Source of the DNA: Shimia thalassica | GTDB taxonomy: Bacteria; Pseudomonadota; Alphaproteobacteria; Rhodobacterales; Rhodobacteraceae | DNA: 64,000 bases | Reading direction: 5' to 3' | Assembly (NCBI RefSeq): GCF_001458215.1 | Contig: NZ_CYTW01000005.1 | Coordinates: 124,001 to 188,000, forward strand | Shown: positions 7,720 through 15,836 of the stretch, piece by piece | Layout: each line of letters begins with the position of its first letter | Position numbering within the stretch: position 1 is the first letter of the stretch | The notes under the pieces: generated by a model | What the model was told of the DNA's origin: nothing | The model's input: the letters and a program-made list of their open reading frames with translations, nothing else | Databases searched by the model: none | Program-made: the position numbers and the translations under genes

Positions 7720-9390
7720 TTACTTTACATCGCCTGCCGCGGCGCGCCCTGCCTGACGTCCCGAGAAAATGCACCCGCCGAGGAATGTTCCCTCCAGTGC
7801 GCGATAGCCATGATATCCACCTCCGCCAAAGCCTGACACTTCACCAGCAGCATAAAGTCCGGGCATCACTTGGGCACCGCGCCCTTCTTCGTGACGGAAG
7901 CAGCGCCCCCCCAGATCGGTTTCCAGCCCGCCCAGAGTTTTGCGCGTGAGAATATTCAACCGAACGCCAATCAGCGGGCCATGTTTCGGGTCGAGTATTT
8001 TGTGCGGCTTGGCAGTGCGGATCAGTTTGTCACCTAGGTAATTACGGAAGGTGCGTATCCCCATAATCTGCTGATCTTTGGTGAATTTGTTGTCGAGTTG
8101 ACGGTCCCTGTCTTCGATCTGGCGCTGAACCTGTTCGACGTCCAGCAAATCGGTTCCGGCAACCCCGTTCATTTTGGCAATCAACTCGGGCAGGGTGTCC
8201 GCCACAACAAAGTCTTCGCCATGTTCCTTGAAGGCTTCGACCGGGCCTGTCGCCTTTGGACCAAAGGCGCGTCCGGCAACCATTTTCCAGTTTTTGCCCG
8301 TCAGATCAGGGTTCTGTTCCGATCCGGAGAGGGCGAATTCTTTCTTGATGATGCTCTGTGTGGTGATGAACCATGTATAGTCATAGCCCGTTTTCATAAT
8401 GGCTTCGAGCGATCCAAGACTGTCATATCCGGGGTAATTCGGTTCGACCATGCGCTTGCCGGTGGCGTCAAACCACATCGACGACGGGCCGGGCAAAATA
8501 CGAATGGCATGATCCGGCCAGATTGGATCCCAGTTGCGCACGCCTTCTACATAGTGCCACATCCGGTCCTTGTTGATGGTGTTGGCACCGGCACCTTCGC
8601 TGATCCCGATCATGCGGCCATCAACATGTGCGGGTACGCCTTTGATCATTGCGCTGGGTGGTTTGCCCAGTCTTTCGGGCCAACTTTGTCGCACAAGATC
8701 AAGGTTCCCGCCGATGCCACCGGAACAGACAATCACGGCAGGGGCGCGCATTTCGAAATCCCCCACGACATCGCGGTTGGTGGGTTTGCCACGATCCGCG
8801 TTATCCTCGGCAAGGATTGATCCCTTTACACCAACGCAAGCGCCCGCTTCGATGATCAGGTCATCCACCTGATGGCGGAATTTGAAGGTGATCTTTCCTT
8901 CGTCTGCCATGGCGCGTGCCCTGTTTTCAAACACTTCGACAGTGCCCGGACCGGTCCCCCAAGTGATGTGAAACCGTGGGACTGAGTTTCCGTGAGATGA
9001 CGCATCAATCCCGCCGCGCTCTGCCCAGCCGACGACGGGGAAAATGCGGTGTCCCATGCTGCGCAACCACTCTCGTTTTTCCCCCGCTGCAAATTCGACA
9101 TAGGCCCGCGCCCATTTTTGTGGCCAGTGGTCTTCGTCACGGTCAAAGCCAGCGGCCCCGCGCCAGTCAGCCCATGCAAGGTCAAAACTGTCCTTGATGC
9201 CAAACCGGCGCTGTTCCGGTGTGTCGACCATAAACAGCCCACCTAGGGACCAGAATGCCTGACCGCCCAGATTGGCCTCGGACTCTTGTTCAAGGATCAC
9301 AACCTTAAGACCGGCCTCGGCGGCTTCGGTTGCCGCAACAAGACCTGCCAAACCACCGCCAACAACGATGGCGTCTGTCTGAGTGCCCAT
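7720..9390 (-). CDS. FAD-binding dehydrogenase (fumarate reductase / ketosteroid-dehydrogenase-like)
   Basis: A 556-residue flavoprotein of the FAD_binding_2 type. The N-terminal dinucleotide motif AIVVGGGLAGLVAATEAAEAG is followed by the Glu-containing ILEQESEANLGGQAFWS. Near the C terminus LYAAGEVSGFGGGGYHGYRAL is the second FAD contact, typical of 'FAD-binding dehydrogenases' related to 3-ketosteroid delta-1-dehydrogenase. No signal peptide, so cytoplasmic. The ATG at 9390 follows a strong GGGAGGAA; a longer frame to 9576 is not supported. It is divergent from a TetR regulator and is probably its target. The natural electron acceptor and substrate cannot be told from sequence. Confidence 0.82.
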   Translation of the reverse strand: MGTQTDAIVVGGGLAGLVAATEAAEAGLKVVILEQESEANLGGQAFWSLGGLFMVDTPEQRRFGIKDSFDLAWADWRGAAGFDRDEDHWPQKWARAYVEFAAGEKREWLRSMGHRIFPVVGWAERGGIDASSHGNSVPRFHITWGTGPGTVEVFENRARAMADEGKITFKFRHQVDDLIIEAGACVGVKGSILAEDNADRGKPTNRDVVGDFEMRAPAVIVCSGGIGGNLDLVRQSWPERLGKPPSAMIKGVPAHVDGRMIGISEGAGANTINKDRMWHYVEGVRNWDPIWPDHAIRILPGPSSMWFDATGKRMVEPNYPGYDSLGSLEAIMKTGYDYTWFITTQSIIKKEFALSGSEQNPDLTGKNWKMVAGRAFGPKATGPVEAFKEHGEDFVVADTLPELIAKMNGVAGTDLLDVEQVQRQIEDRDRQLDNKFTKDQQIMGIRTFRNYLGDKLIRTAKPHKILDPKHGPLIGVRLNILTRKTLGGLETDLGGRCFRHEEGRGAQVMPGLYAAGEVSGFGGGGYHGYRALEGTFLGGCIFSGRQAGRAAAGDVK

Positions 9391-9431
9391 GTATTCCTCC
9401 CTTTCACAGGTTTCGCGACGAACCTGTTTTC

Positions 9432-9447
9432 GATACAATGTTGTATC
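9432..9447. promoter_or_regulatory. Palindromic operator candidate for the TetR regulator
   Basis: GATACAA-TG-TTGTATC is a perfect 7-2-7 inverted repeat centred in the 78-base gap between the divergent FAD dehydrogenase and TetR genes. Size, symmetry and position are what is expected of a TetR-family operator controlling both promoters. Confidence 0.6.
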
Positions 9448-9468
9448 CAGTTGTGAACGAGGACCCTG

Positions 9469-10116
9469 ATGAGTCAAGAAGAACCACGCGTCATCCCGCC
9501 AGCGACGCCAAAACCACGTCAACGGCGCCCGAAGCGCGAAGAGGTGCGAGACCGGCTCATCGAGGGGGCGATGCACGCCTTTGCACTCAAGGGATTTGGC
9601 GGTGCCTCTATTGATTTTATCTGCGCGCAGGCGGGGTTTTCACGCGGGGCCTTCTATTCAAACTTTGATGACAAAGAGGCCTTGTTCTTCGCTATGTATG
9701 ATCAGCGGATTGATCGCCTTTATACCCGCCTCGGGCGGATCGCAGAGGTGGTTCAGGCCTCTGATCAACCTTGGCAAACTATTGCGGACCATCTGCGGGC
9801 TCCTGACCCGGACGAGTTGCAGTGGGACATTCTGAACAAAGAGTTCATCTTGCATGCCCTTCGCAATGAGGCGGCACAACAAAGGCTTCGGGCGTCGCGA
9901 CAAGGCAGCAAAGAACGTCTGTCCGAAATATTGATCAGCCTTGAGGCAAAATTGGCCGATCACCCTGAACAGCTTGATCAGCTTTGCCGTTTCATCATTG
10001 CCCTGCATGAAGGAGAGTTGACGCAGCTTGGTCTTGATCCGGCCCTGACCGCGCAGACGTCTCTGCTGGCGCGATTTGTGCCGCTCGTGATGTCGGGCAT
10101 GGTAGAGGCACTCTGA
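9469..10116 (+). CDS. TetR-family transcriptional regulator
   Basis: A 215-residue protein with an N-terminal TetR helix-turn-helix at about residues 22-70 (RDRLIEGAMHAFALKGF, then FICAQAGFSRGAFYSNFDDK) and a helical ligand-binding C-terminal domain. GAGGA lies 7 bases before the ATG. The long basic, proline-rich leader (residues 1-20) is common in this family. It is divergent from the FAD dehydrogenase with a perfect inverted repeat between them, so autoregulation and repression of the dehydrogenase are likely. The inducer is unknown. Confidence 0.92.
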   Translation: MSQEEPRVIPPATPKPRQRRPKREEVRDRLIEGAMHAFALKGFGGASIDFICAQAGFSRGAFYSNFDDKEALFFAMYDQRIDRLYTRLGRIAEVVQASDQPWQTIADHLRAPDPDELQWDILNKEFILHALRNEAAQQRLRASRQGSKERLSEILISLEAKLADHPEQLDQLCRFIIALHEGELTQLGLDPALTAQTSLLARFVPLVMSGMVEAL

Positions 10117-10163
10117 TCCGTATCCCCGTGCCATCAGCGACCAAGGTTAACGCGTGATTGGTC

Positions 10164-11057
10164 TTAGGGGTGTTTTTGAAATGCCGCCCATCGGTCCTGT
10201 GCCGTGATATAGGTGCGCACATCGTTCACGACCTCGGCAAGATGGGTTTGCTGGCGCACATATAGATAAACCTGTCGCACATCCGGCAGATCGACAATCG
10301 GTTGAAAGCACAGATCATTGGGCGCAAAGGCCATCACGGACTTTGGCAGGACAGTGACCCACCTTCCGGAATACACCGTGGCCAAAAGGGAATGGGTGTT
10401 GTGCAACAGGGTGGGCACCGAGGCCATGCGGTCTTGGAAGGCCGGGGTTTCAATCTGATCACACAGTGAATTGCGCACGAAACGTGTAGAGAACACATCA
10501 TCAAGCCGCAGGTGGTCACCTTTTTCCAAAAGAGGGTGATTGGCTGCACAGACAAGGCCGAACTGATCCTGAAACAGGGGCGTGGCTTCTGTTTCTTTCA
10601 AGGTGAAATAGCGTGATGCAATACCGATGTCGGCCCACCCCTGAACCAACGCGTCGATGACCTGTTGGGTATTTGAATCCCGCAACTCAAGTCGCAATTC
10701 AGGATAGGTCGTTGATAAAAAATCCACCACGGGCGGGTATACGAACGCAGCAACAGAAGGCACCGACGCCATACGCAGCAACCCTTGCGGGGCTTTGGCC
10801 GAGTCCGTGATGGCCTGAATTGTGCTGTCAAACTGGCTCAGCTGCTTTGAGCCAAGCGCAAAGACCTGTTCCCCCAAAGTGGTCAGCCGGTTTTTGCGTT
10901 CGCTCTCAAACAGGTTGCTGCCTAGGTGTTGCTCAAGCTGCTTTAGGGTCATGGACACCGCAGATTGCGTGCGTCCGAGTTGATCCGCAGCATCCGAAAG
11001 GTTTCCGGCCTTGGCGACCGCACAAAAGCAACGCAGCATTTCGATCTTGATGGACAA
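10164..11057 (-). CDS. LysR-family transcriptional regulator
   Basis: A 297-residue LysR regulator. The N-terminal winged helix-turn-helix (about residues 4-62) has FCAVAKAGNLSDAADQLGRT followed by QSAVSMTLKQLEQHLG; the rest is the periplasmic-binding-protein-like effector domain. The frame starts with TTG at 11057, preceded by AGGA about 10 bases upstream; the next in-frame ATG (11039) would clip the first helix, so TTG is preferred. It is divergent from the five-gene operon beginning with an aldehyde dehydrogenase at 11157 and is its most likely regulator. Confidence 0.92.
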   Translation of the reverse strand: MSIKIEMLRCFCAVAKAGNLSDAADQLGRTQSAVSMTLKQLEQHLGSNLFESERKNRLTTLGEQVFALGSKQLSQFDSTIQAITDSAKAPQGLLRMASVPSVAAFVYPPVVDFLSTTYPELRLELRDSNTQQVIDALVQGWADIGIASRYFTLKETEATPLFQDQFGLVCAANHPLLEKGDHLRLDDVFSTRFVRNSLCDQIETPAFQDRMASVPTLLHNTHSLLATVYSGRWVTVLPKSVMAFAPNDLCFQPIVDLPDVRQVYLYVRQQTHLAEVVNDVRTYITAQDRWAAFQKHP

Positions 11058-11061
11058 GCTT

Positions 11062-11078
11062 CAATTTTCCTGAAATTG
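11062..11078. promoter_or_regulatory. Inverted repeat, candidate LysR binding site
   Basis: CAATTT-TCCTG-AAATTG is a 6-5-6 inverted repeat immediately upstream of the lysR start, in the 99-base divergent promoter region. LysR regulators usually bind such interrupted AT-rich palindromes next to their own gene. It overlaps the proposed ribosome-binding site of the TTG start, which would suit autorepression. Confidence 0.4.
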
Positions 11079-11156
11079 GGTTAAGCAGTTTGAATTTGAC
11101 TGATGTGGCTCTGGTTGTCCACCATAGAGACAACCCTTCTGACATCGAGAATCCCT

Positions 11157-12602
11157 GTGACTTATAAAAACCTGATTGCTGGCGAATGGCTGGCTGGCGA
11201 AACCGAAATCGAAAACCGCAACCCTTCGGACACAAGTGATCTGATCGGCCTGTACGCGCAGGCCACGCCGGATCAGCTTGAGGCCACGTTGGATCAGGCG
11301 CGCATCGCGCAACGTGAATGGGCGGCTTACGGGCTTGAGCGCAAGCAAAACGTTCTGAACGCGATTGGCAACGAGTTGATGGCGCGGGCCGAAGAGCTTG
11401 GGAGGCTGTTGTCGCGCGAAGAAGGCAAACCTTTGGCAGAAGGCAAAGGCGAGGTCTTCCGCGCCGGTCAGTTCTTTACCTACTATGCCGCTGAATGCCT
11501 GCGCCAGATTGGTGAAAACGCAGACAGTGTGCGCGACGGGATAGAAGTTGATGTGCGTCGCGAGCCGATTGGAACGGTTGCGATTATCAGCCCGTGGAAT
11601 TTTCCGACTGCGACCGCCTCGTGGAAAATTGCGCCGGCGCTTTGCTATGGCAATGCCGTGGTGTGGAAACCTGCGAATATCACACCTGCGTCCGCGGTTG
11701 CGCTGAGCGAAATCATCGCCCGTCAGGATATTCCGAAAGGTTTGTTCAGCCTCGTTATGGGGGCAGGGGGCACGATTGGCCAGCGTCTGGTCGAAAGCCC
11801 CAAGATTGCTGCGGTGTCCTTCACGGGGTCGGTTCCCGTGGGCAAAGGGATTGCGACGGCGGCCATTCAAAACCTGACCAAAGTGCAGATGGAGATGGGC
11901 TCTAAAAACGCGTTGGCTGTTATGGATGACGCGGATCTGGACCTTGCGGTTTCACTTGCCCTCGGAGGGGCCTTTGGTGGAACGGGCCAGAAATGCACCG
12001 CCTCGTCGCGTCTGGTTGTGCACGAAGCGATCCATGATGCCTTTGTCGAGAAACTGGTTGCGGGAACGCAGGCCATGAAGGTCGGGCACGCGCTTGAGGC
12101 AGGCACCCAGATGGGGCCGGTAGTAAACCAGCAACAGCTTGACGAAAACCTTGCCTATGTCGCGCTGGGCCAATCCGAAGGTGCAGAGCTGGCCTGTGGC
12201 GGCGCGCGTCTCGACATGCCGACAAACGGTTTTTACATGTCCCCGGGCGTGTTTCTGAATTCCACCAATGACATGCGGATCAACCGAGAAGAGATGTTCG
12301 CGCCGCTGACGTCGGTGATCAAGGTCGGAAGCTATGACGAGGCGTTGACCGTGGTGAACGACACCAATTTCGGGCTGACCTCGGGCATTGTGACACGCAG
12401 CCTTGCGCGGGCCACACATTTCCGCCGCAATGCGCGCACCGGCGTTGTGACGATCAATCTGCCAACTGCGGGAACCGATTATCACGTGCCCTTTGGTGGA
12501 TGCGGAGACAGCTCTTACGGATCACGCGAACAGGGCAAAGCCGCGGCTGAATTCTACACTTCTGTGAAAACGGCCTATATCTCGGCAGGGAGCCCTGATT
12601 GA
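11157..12602 (+). CDS. Aldehyde dehydrogenase, resembling alpha-ketoglutaric-semialdehyde dehydrogenases
   Basis: A 481-residue NAD(P)-dependent aldehyde dehydrogenase. The frame opens at 11103, but homology-like sequence (VTYKNLIAGEWLAG) begins at the GTG at 11157, which I take as the start. Catalytic Cys280 is in GTGQKCTASSRLVV, Glu246 in MEMGSKNA, and ISPWNFPTATASWK is the cofactor region. Length and the CTASSR context recall enzymes that oxidise 2,5-dioxovalerate, but this is a weak basis for a substrate. First gene of a five-gene operon; its TGA overlaps the next ATG by one base. Confidence 0.85.
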   Translation: MTYKNLIAGEWLAGETEIENRNPSDTSDLIGLYAQATPDQLEATLDQARIAQREWAAYGLERKQNVLNAIGNELMARAEELGRLLSREEGKPLAEGKGEVFRAGQFFTYYAAECLRQIGENADSVRDGIEVDVRREPIGTVAIISPWNFPTATASWKIAPALCYGNAVVWKPANITPASAVALSEIIARQDIPKGLFSLVMGAGGTIGQRLVESPKIAAVSFTGSVPVGKGIATAAIQNLTKVQMEMGSKNALAVMDDADLDLAVSLALGGAFGGTGQKCTASSRLVVHEAIHDAFVEKLVAGTQAMKVGHALEAGTQMGPVVNQQQLDENLAYVALGQSEGAELACGGARLDMPTNGFYMSPGVFLNSTNDMRINREEMFAPLTSVIKVGSYDEALTVVNDTNFGLTSGIVTRSLARATHFRRNARTGVVTINLPTAGTDYHVPFGGCGDSSYGSREQGKAAAEFYTSVKTAYISAGSPD

Positions 12603-13582
12603 TGCGTATAGACGGCCTGCAATATGCCAATTGGTCGGAAAAGATCTTTCGGCAAATGCGAGAGGGAGACGTGGATGCCGTTCACGTCACCATTTCGTAT
12701 CATGAGAATTTTCGCGAAACGGTACTCAATTTCGAGCGTTGGAACCGTTGGTTCGAACAGTACCCGGATCTGATCATGAAAGGGCAGTGGGCCAGCGATA
12801 TCGACAAAGCCAAACAAACGGGCCGCACAGCGATCTTTTTCGGGTTCCAGAATCCGTCTCCGATTGAGGATGATATCGGTCTTGTCGAAATCCTGCACAC
12901 GCTGGGTGCACGTTTCATGCAACTGACCTATAACAACCAGTCCCTTCTGGCGACGGGGTGTTACGAAGCCGAAGACAGTGGCATCACCCGCATGGGGCGT
13001 GAAGTCATCAAGGAAATGAACCGGGTCGGGTTGGTCGTGGATATGAGCCACTCTGCCGACCGTTCAACCATCGAAGCTGCGGATCTGTCACAGCGTCCAA
13101 TTGCCATCACTCACGCCAATCCATACGATTGGAGCCCTGCTTTGCGGAACAAAAAGGATGATGTCATCCGCGCCGTTACGCAAAACGGGGGCATGTTGGG
13201 CTTTTCTGTGTATCCGCATCACCTGAAAGACAAATCAGCGTGCACGCTTCAAAGCTTTTGCGAAATGGTTGCACGAACGGCGGACAAATTCGGGGTCGAA
13301 CATTTGGGGATCGGCACCGACCTTTGTCAGGACCAACCCGACAGTGTGGTCGAATGGATGCGCGTGGGGCGCTGGACCAAAGAAATCGACTATGGCGAAG
13401 GATCGGCCAGCAATCCGGGGTTCCCGCCGATGCCCAACTGGTTTCAGGACAACCGTGACTTTGGCAACATCGAACGCGGCCTGCGTGAGGTTGGCATGAA
13501 TGCGACTGAGGTGGCAGGTGTCATGGGGGGCAACTGGTATCGGTTTTTCTCTGAAAACTTCGTGCCCAAAGGAACGGTGTGA
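12602..13582 (+). CDS. Peptidase family M19 (membrane dipeptidase-like) homologue with missing metal ligands
   Basis: A 326-residue amidohydrolase-fold protein alignable by eye with renal dipeptidase: GREVIKEMNRVGLVVDMSH (His150), AITHANPYD (His171) and GIGTDL (Asp240). However, the N-terminal DGHxD zinc motif reads DGLQY, and the bridging glutamate motif GVEGG reads GFQNP (Gln83), so three of the usual metal ligands are absent. No signal peptide, so cytoplasmic. It may be a one-metal enzyme or may have lost peptidase activity. AGGGAG precedes the ATG, which overlaps the previous stop (TGATG). Family assignment is good; 'dipeptidase' should not be taken as function. Confidence 0.8.
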   Translation: MRIDGLQYANWSEKIFRQMREGDVDAVHVTISYHENFRETVLNFERWNRWFEQYPDLIMKGQWASDIDKAKQTGRTAIFFGFQNPSPIEDDIGLVEILHTLGARFMQLTYNNQSLLATGCYEAEDSGITRMGREVIKEMNRVGLVVDMSHSADRSTIEAADLSQRPIAITHANPYDWSPALRNKKDDVIRAVTQNGGMLGFSVYPHHLKDKSACTLQSFCEMVARTADKFGVEHLGIGTDLCQDQPDSVVEWMRVGRWTKEIDYGEGSASNPGFPPMPNWFQDNRDFGNIERGLREVGMNATEVAGVMGGNWYRFFSENFVPKGTV

Positions 13583-15249
13583 TGGCAAATCGGCGTCCGG
13601 CAGAAACGGTGATGCACCTGTCACGGCTTGGATCGCTGCATCAGTGCCGCCTCAGCTTTATGAGGCAGCTGACACGGCGGATGGCGCGGGAGCACTGGAC
13701 GTTTTCGCGGGGCGTCTTTGACATCAACGACGCTGGCGTCGGGCACGCGGTTTATACCGCTCAAGGACCCGATCATGCCTATTCCCTTGTTGCGTTTTCG
13801 CATGATCTGCCGCCGGAAATGCGGTCGGATCGCGTGATTGCCACCGCCTGGGACGCTACTTTTACCTTGTTTGACGGTGTCCCGACCGAAGACGACATCG
13901 CGCGTCTTGAAAAAAATATCCCCCTTCAGGAAGCAGGCCGTGTCACCCAGTCTGAATTGTCTGTGTCGCGGGCCAACCGGTCGGTGCGTCTGTGGGATCA
14001 TTTTGTCGAAAGGCTTTCGCAGGGACATCAGCCTGATATCGAAAAGGTCGAGGCGGTCGGCTATCTCATGCGCACAACTGCGGTTTACGGATCGGGTAAA
14101 CTGGGCGCCGCTGATCGCGAAATCATCGCCAACCGTCCCGAGATGCATGCCCCTTTTCAGGCCGAGATGCTTTCGGTTTTCCTGACACGATGGTTCGTGC
14201 GCGATCTGGTCAATCATATGGCCAAAGCCCGCGGAGGTGAGAAGGCTGTTCCACTGACGTCTGATATCGCTGGCCGTTTGGGGATCGGAAATTCCACAGG
14301 GCTGGGAATGGCCCCTTACATCATCAATCATCCGGTTCTTTTTAACAACTGGATGGCTGCGCGAGAAGAAGCGATTGCGCGCGTGCGCAGTGTGGCCAAG
14401 GCGGATGATGACAAGATTGCCGAGTTCAAATCCGTTTTGGCACGGTCGCTAAAATCCATTGAACGGTGGACCTCGGAACACCCCATCCAAATCGATAAAC
14501 TGGCGGCGCTGTCTCAGGATATGGATCACCTGCAAAGCCATCTATCCAACACAGATTTGTCTGACCCCACGCCATGGGGTTCACTGATGGTCTGGGCGGC
14601 AGGGGCACTTTCAGAGGAAGGCCAAGAGCTTTTGGCGTCCTTGATCCTCGAACCTTATGGAGAGTTGGTGGACGATCTGGGAGCCACCATGGCGGATGAA
14701 ACACCGGATGCGTTCATCATTGATGGCACCATGCCGGTTGGGAACGTCAGGGCGTTGATTGAAGACACCTTTGGGTGGGCTTTGTCGCTGGATTGGTCCG
14801 AGGAACAGAACTGTGCTGGGGCCTGGTACGTGTCCGAGGAAAAGCTTGAACCGCGCCTTGGCAACCGGTTTGAAGAGCCGATCGCGGACTTTGAGCAACC
14901 TCTGGCACCCGCACGGGACGCAGCCGCGGCGCATCACGATCTGTCGCAGTGGGCATCCGAAGCCGAGGTCTCGACGTTTTTGGCCAAACACCCCGAGCAT
15001 CGCCATACAATCAGGCGGGCCCAGATTTCAAACCGTGTGCCGTATAGTGAAATTCGCTCAAACACGATTGCTGCGGATATGCTGCCTATCGATATGCTGC
15101 GCGCCAAGCTGTCGTTTTTCGGTGCCACGCATTTTGATCCCAGATCAGACCGATGGGTGCGCATCTGCATGTATTCGGGGGCGCCTTACCCGTCTGAGCT
15201 AACCTCGGCCAACGCAGATATGTGGGTTTATCCCGAGGTGACGGCATGA
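13582..15249 (+). CDS. Uncharacterised 555-residue protein
   Basis: No family recognised. The protein is soluble and acidic, without signal peptide, membrane span or clear nucleotide-binding motif. Features that stand out are an N-terminal stretch rich in Arg/Leu (LSRLGSLHQCRLSFMRQL), a central predicted helical region (about residues 250-330, EEAIARVRSVAKADDDKIAEF), and a Trp-rich C-terminal third (DLSQWASEAEV, DRWVRICMYSGAPYP). Start ATG at 13582 follows AAGGA and overlaps the previous TGA by one base; the next gene overlaps its stop by four bases. It is therefore tightly coupled to the M19-like and DUF3726 genes and probably works with them. Confidence 0.8.
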   Translation: MANRRPAETVMHLSRLGSLHQCRLSFMRQLTRRMAREHWTFSRGVFDINDAGVGHAVYTAQGPDHAYSLVAFSHDLPPEMRSDRVIATAWDATFTLFDGVPTEDDIARLEKNIPLQEAGRVTQSELSVSRANRSVRLWDHFVERLSQGHQPDIEKVEAVGYLMRTTAVYGSGKLGAADREIIANRPEMHAPFQAEMLSVFLTRWFVRDLVNHMAKARGGEKAVPLTSDIAGRLGIGNSTGLGMAPYIINHPVLFNNWMAAREEAIARVRSVAKADDDKIAEFKSVLARSLKSIERWTSEHPIQIDKLAALSQDMDHLQSHLSNTDLSDPTPWGSLMVWAAGALSEEGQELLASLILEPYGELVDDLGATMADETPDAFIIDGTMPVGNVRALIEDTFGWALSLDWSEEQNCAGAWYVSEEKLEPRLGNRFEEPIADFEQPLAPARDAAAAHHDLSQWASEAEVSTFLAKHPEHRHTIRRAQISNRVPYSEIRSNTIAADMLPIDMLRAKLSFFGATHFDPRSDRWVRICMYSGAPYPSELTSANADMWVYPEVTA

Positions 15250-15818
15250 GCTTTTCCCTGAACGAAGTTGAAGCCATGGCCAAACGCGCAGCGCGGGGTG
15301 CGGGACATACCTGGGGGCAGGCGGAAGAGGCGTCAAAGGCGACGCGCTGGTTGTGTGCCCAAGGTGTTGATGGTGTTTCGGTATTGGCCGAGGTCTTGAA
15401 ACACGGGCCTTCCCAAGGTTGCCCTCTTGGTCTGGGCGTGGCCCTTTCTGATGAGGCAGCGGCCCTTGTTGAAGGACCAAAACAGCTTGGACGCGTGCGC
15501 CAGCCCGAAATGGTGCTTCCATTCGCGGCGATGGCAGCGCGCCAGCTGGGTAAAGTGGTCCAACTGTCATGTGACACCGCCAAAGCAACCACAGACGGTT
15601 GCGCGCTGTTGGTGACGGGGACCTTGCCCGACGACGTTGAAAACCTGACGATATCCGTTGTGACGGCAGACCTGCACGGCGCAACCCATGCCACTCGTGC
15701 GATCCCTTCGACAGAAGCCTGGTCGTTCTTAAGTGAATTGGCCCATCTCACCTATGCGCCCGCAACAGAAGAAAGCCGCCGTCTTGGTGCGGGTGCCGGG
15801 CTTTCTGACAATGATTGA
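15246..15818 (+). CDS. DUF3726-family protein
   Basis: A 190-residue protein whose start (MSFSLNEVEAMAKRAARG, then AGHTWGQAEEASKATRWL) matches what I recall of DUF3726 proteins, a family without known function. There is no signal peptide; alternating beta-strand-like segments fill the second half. The ATG overlaps the previous stop (ATGA), and the Ldh2-type dehydrogenase begins 18 bases after its end. The C-terminal tail (EESRRLGAGAGLSDND) looks disordered. Role can only be described as a partner of this operon. Confidence 0.75.
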   Translation: MSFSLNEVEAMAKRAARGAGHTWGQAEEASKATRWLCAQGVDGVSVLAEVLKHGPSQGCPLGLGVALSDEAAALVEGPKQLGRVRQPEMVLPFAAMAARQLGKVVQLSCDTAKATTDGCALLVTGTLPDDVENLTISVVTADLHGATHATRAIPSTEAWSFLSELAHLTYAPATEESRRLGAGAGLSDND

Positions 15819-15836
15819 ACAAGACCGGAGCCCCCA

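Noticed and set aside
9391-9576. Upstream extension of the FAD dehydrogenase frame
   Set aside because: It covers the operator palindrome and the start of the divergent TetR gene; ATG 9390 has a strong GGGAGGAA site and the FAD motif begins at the right distance.
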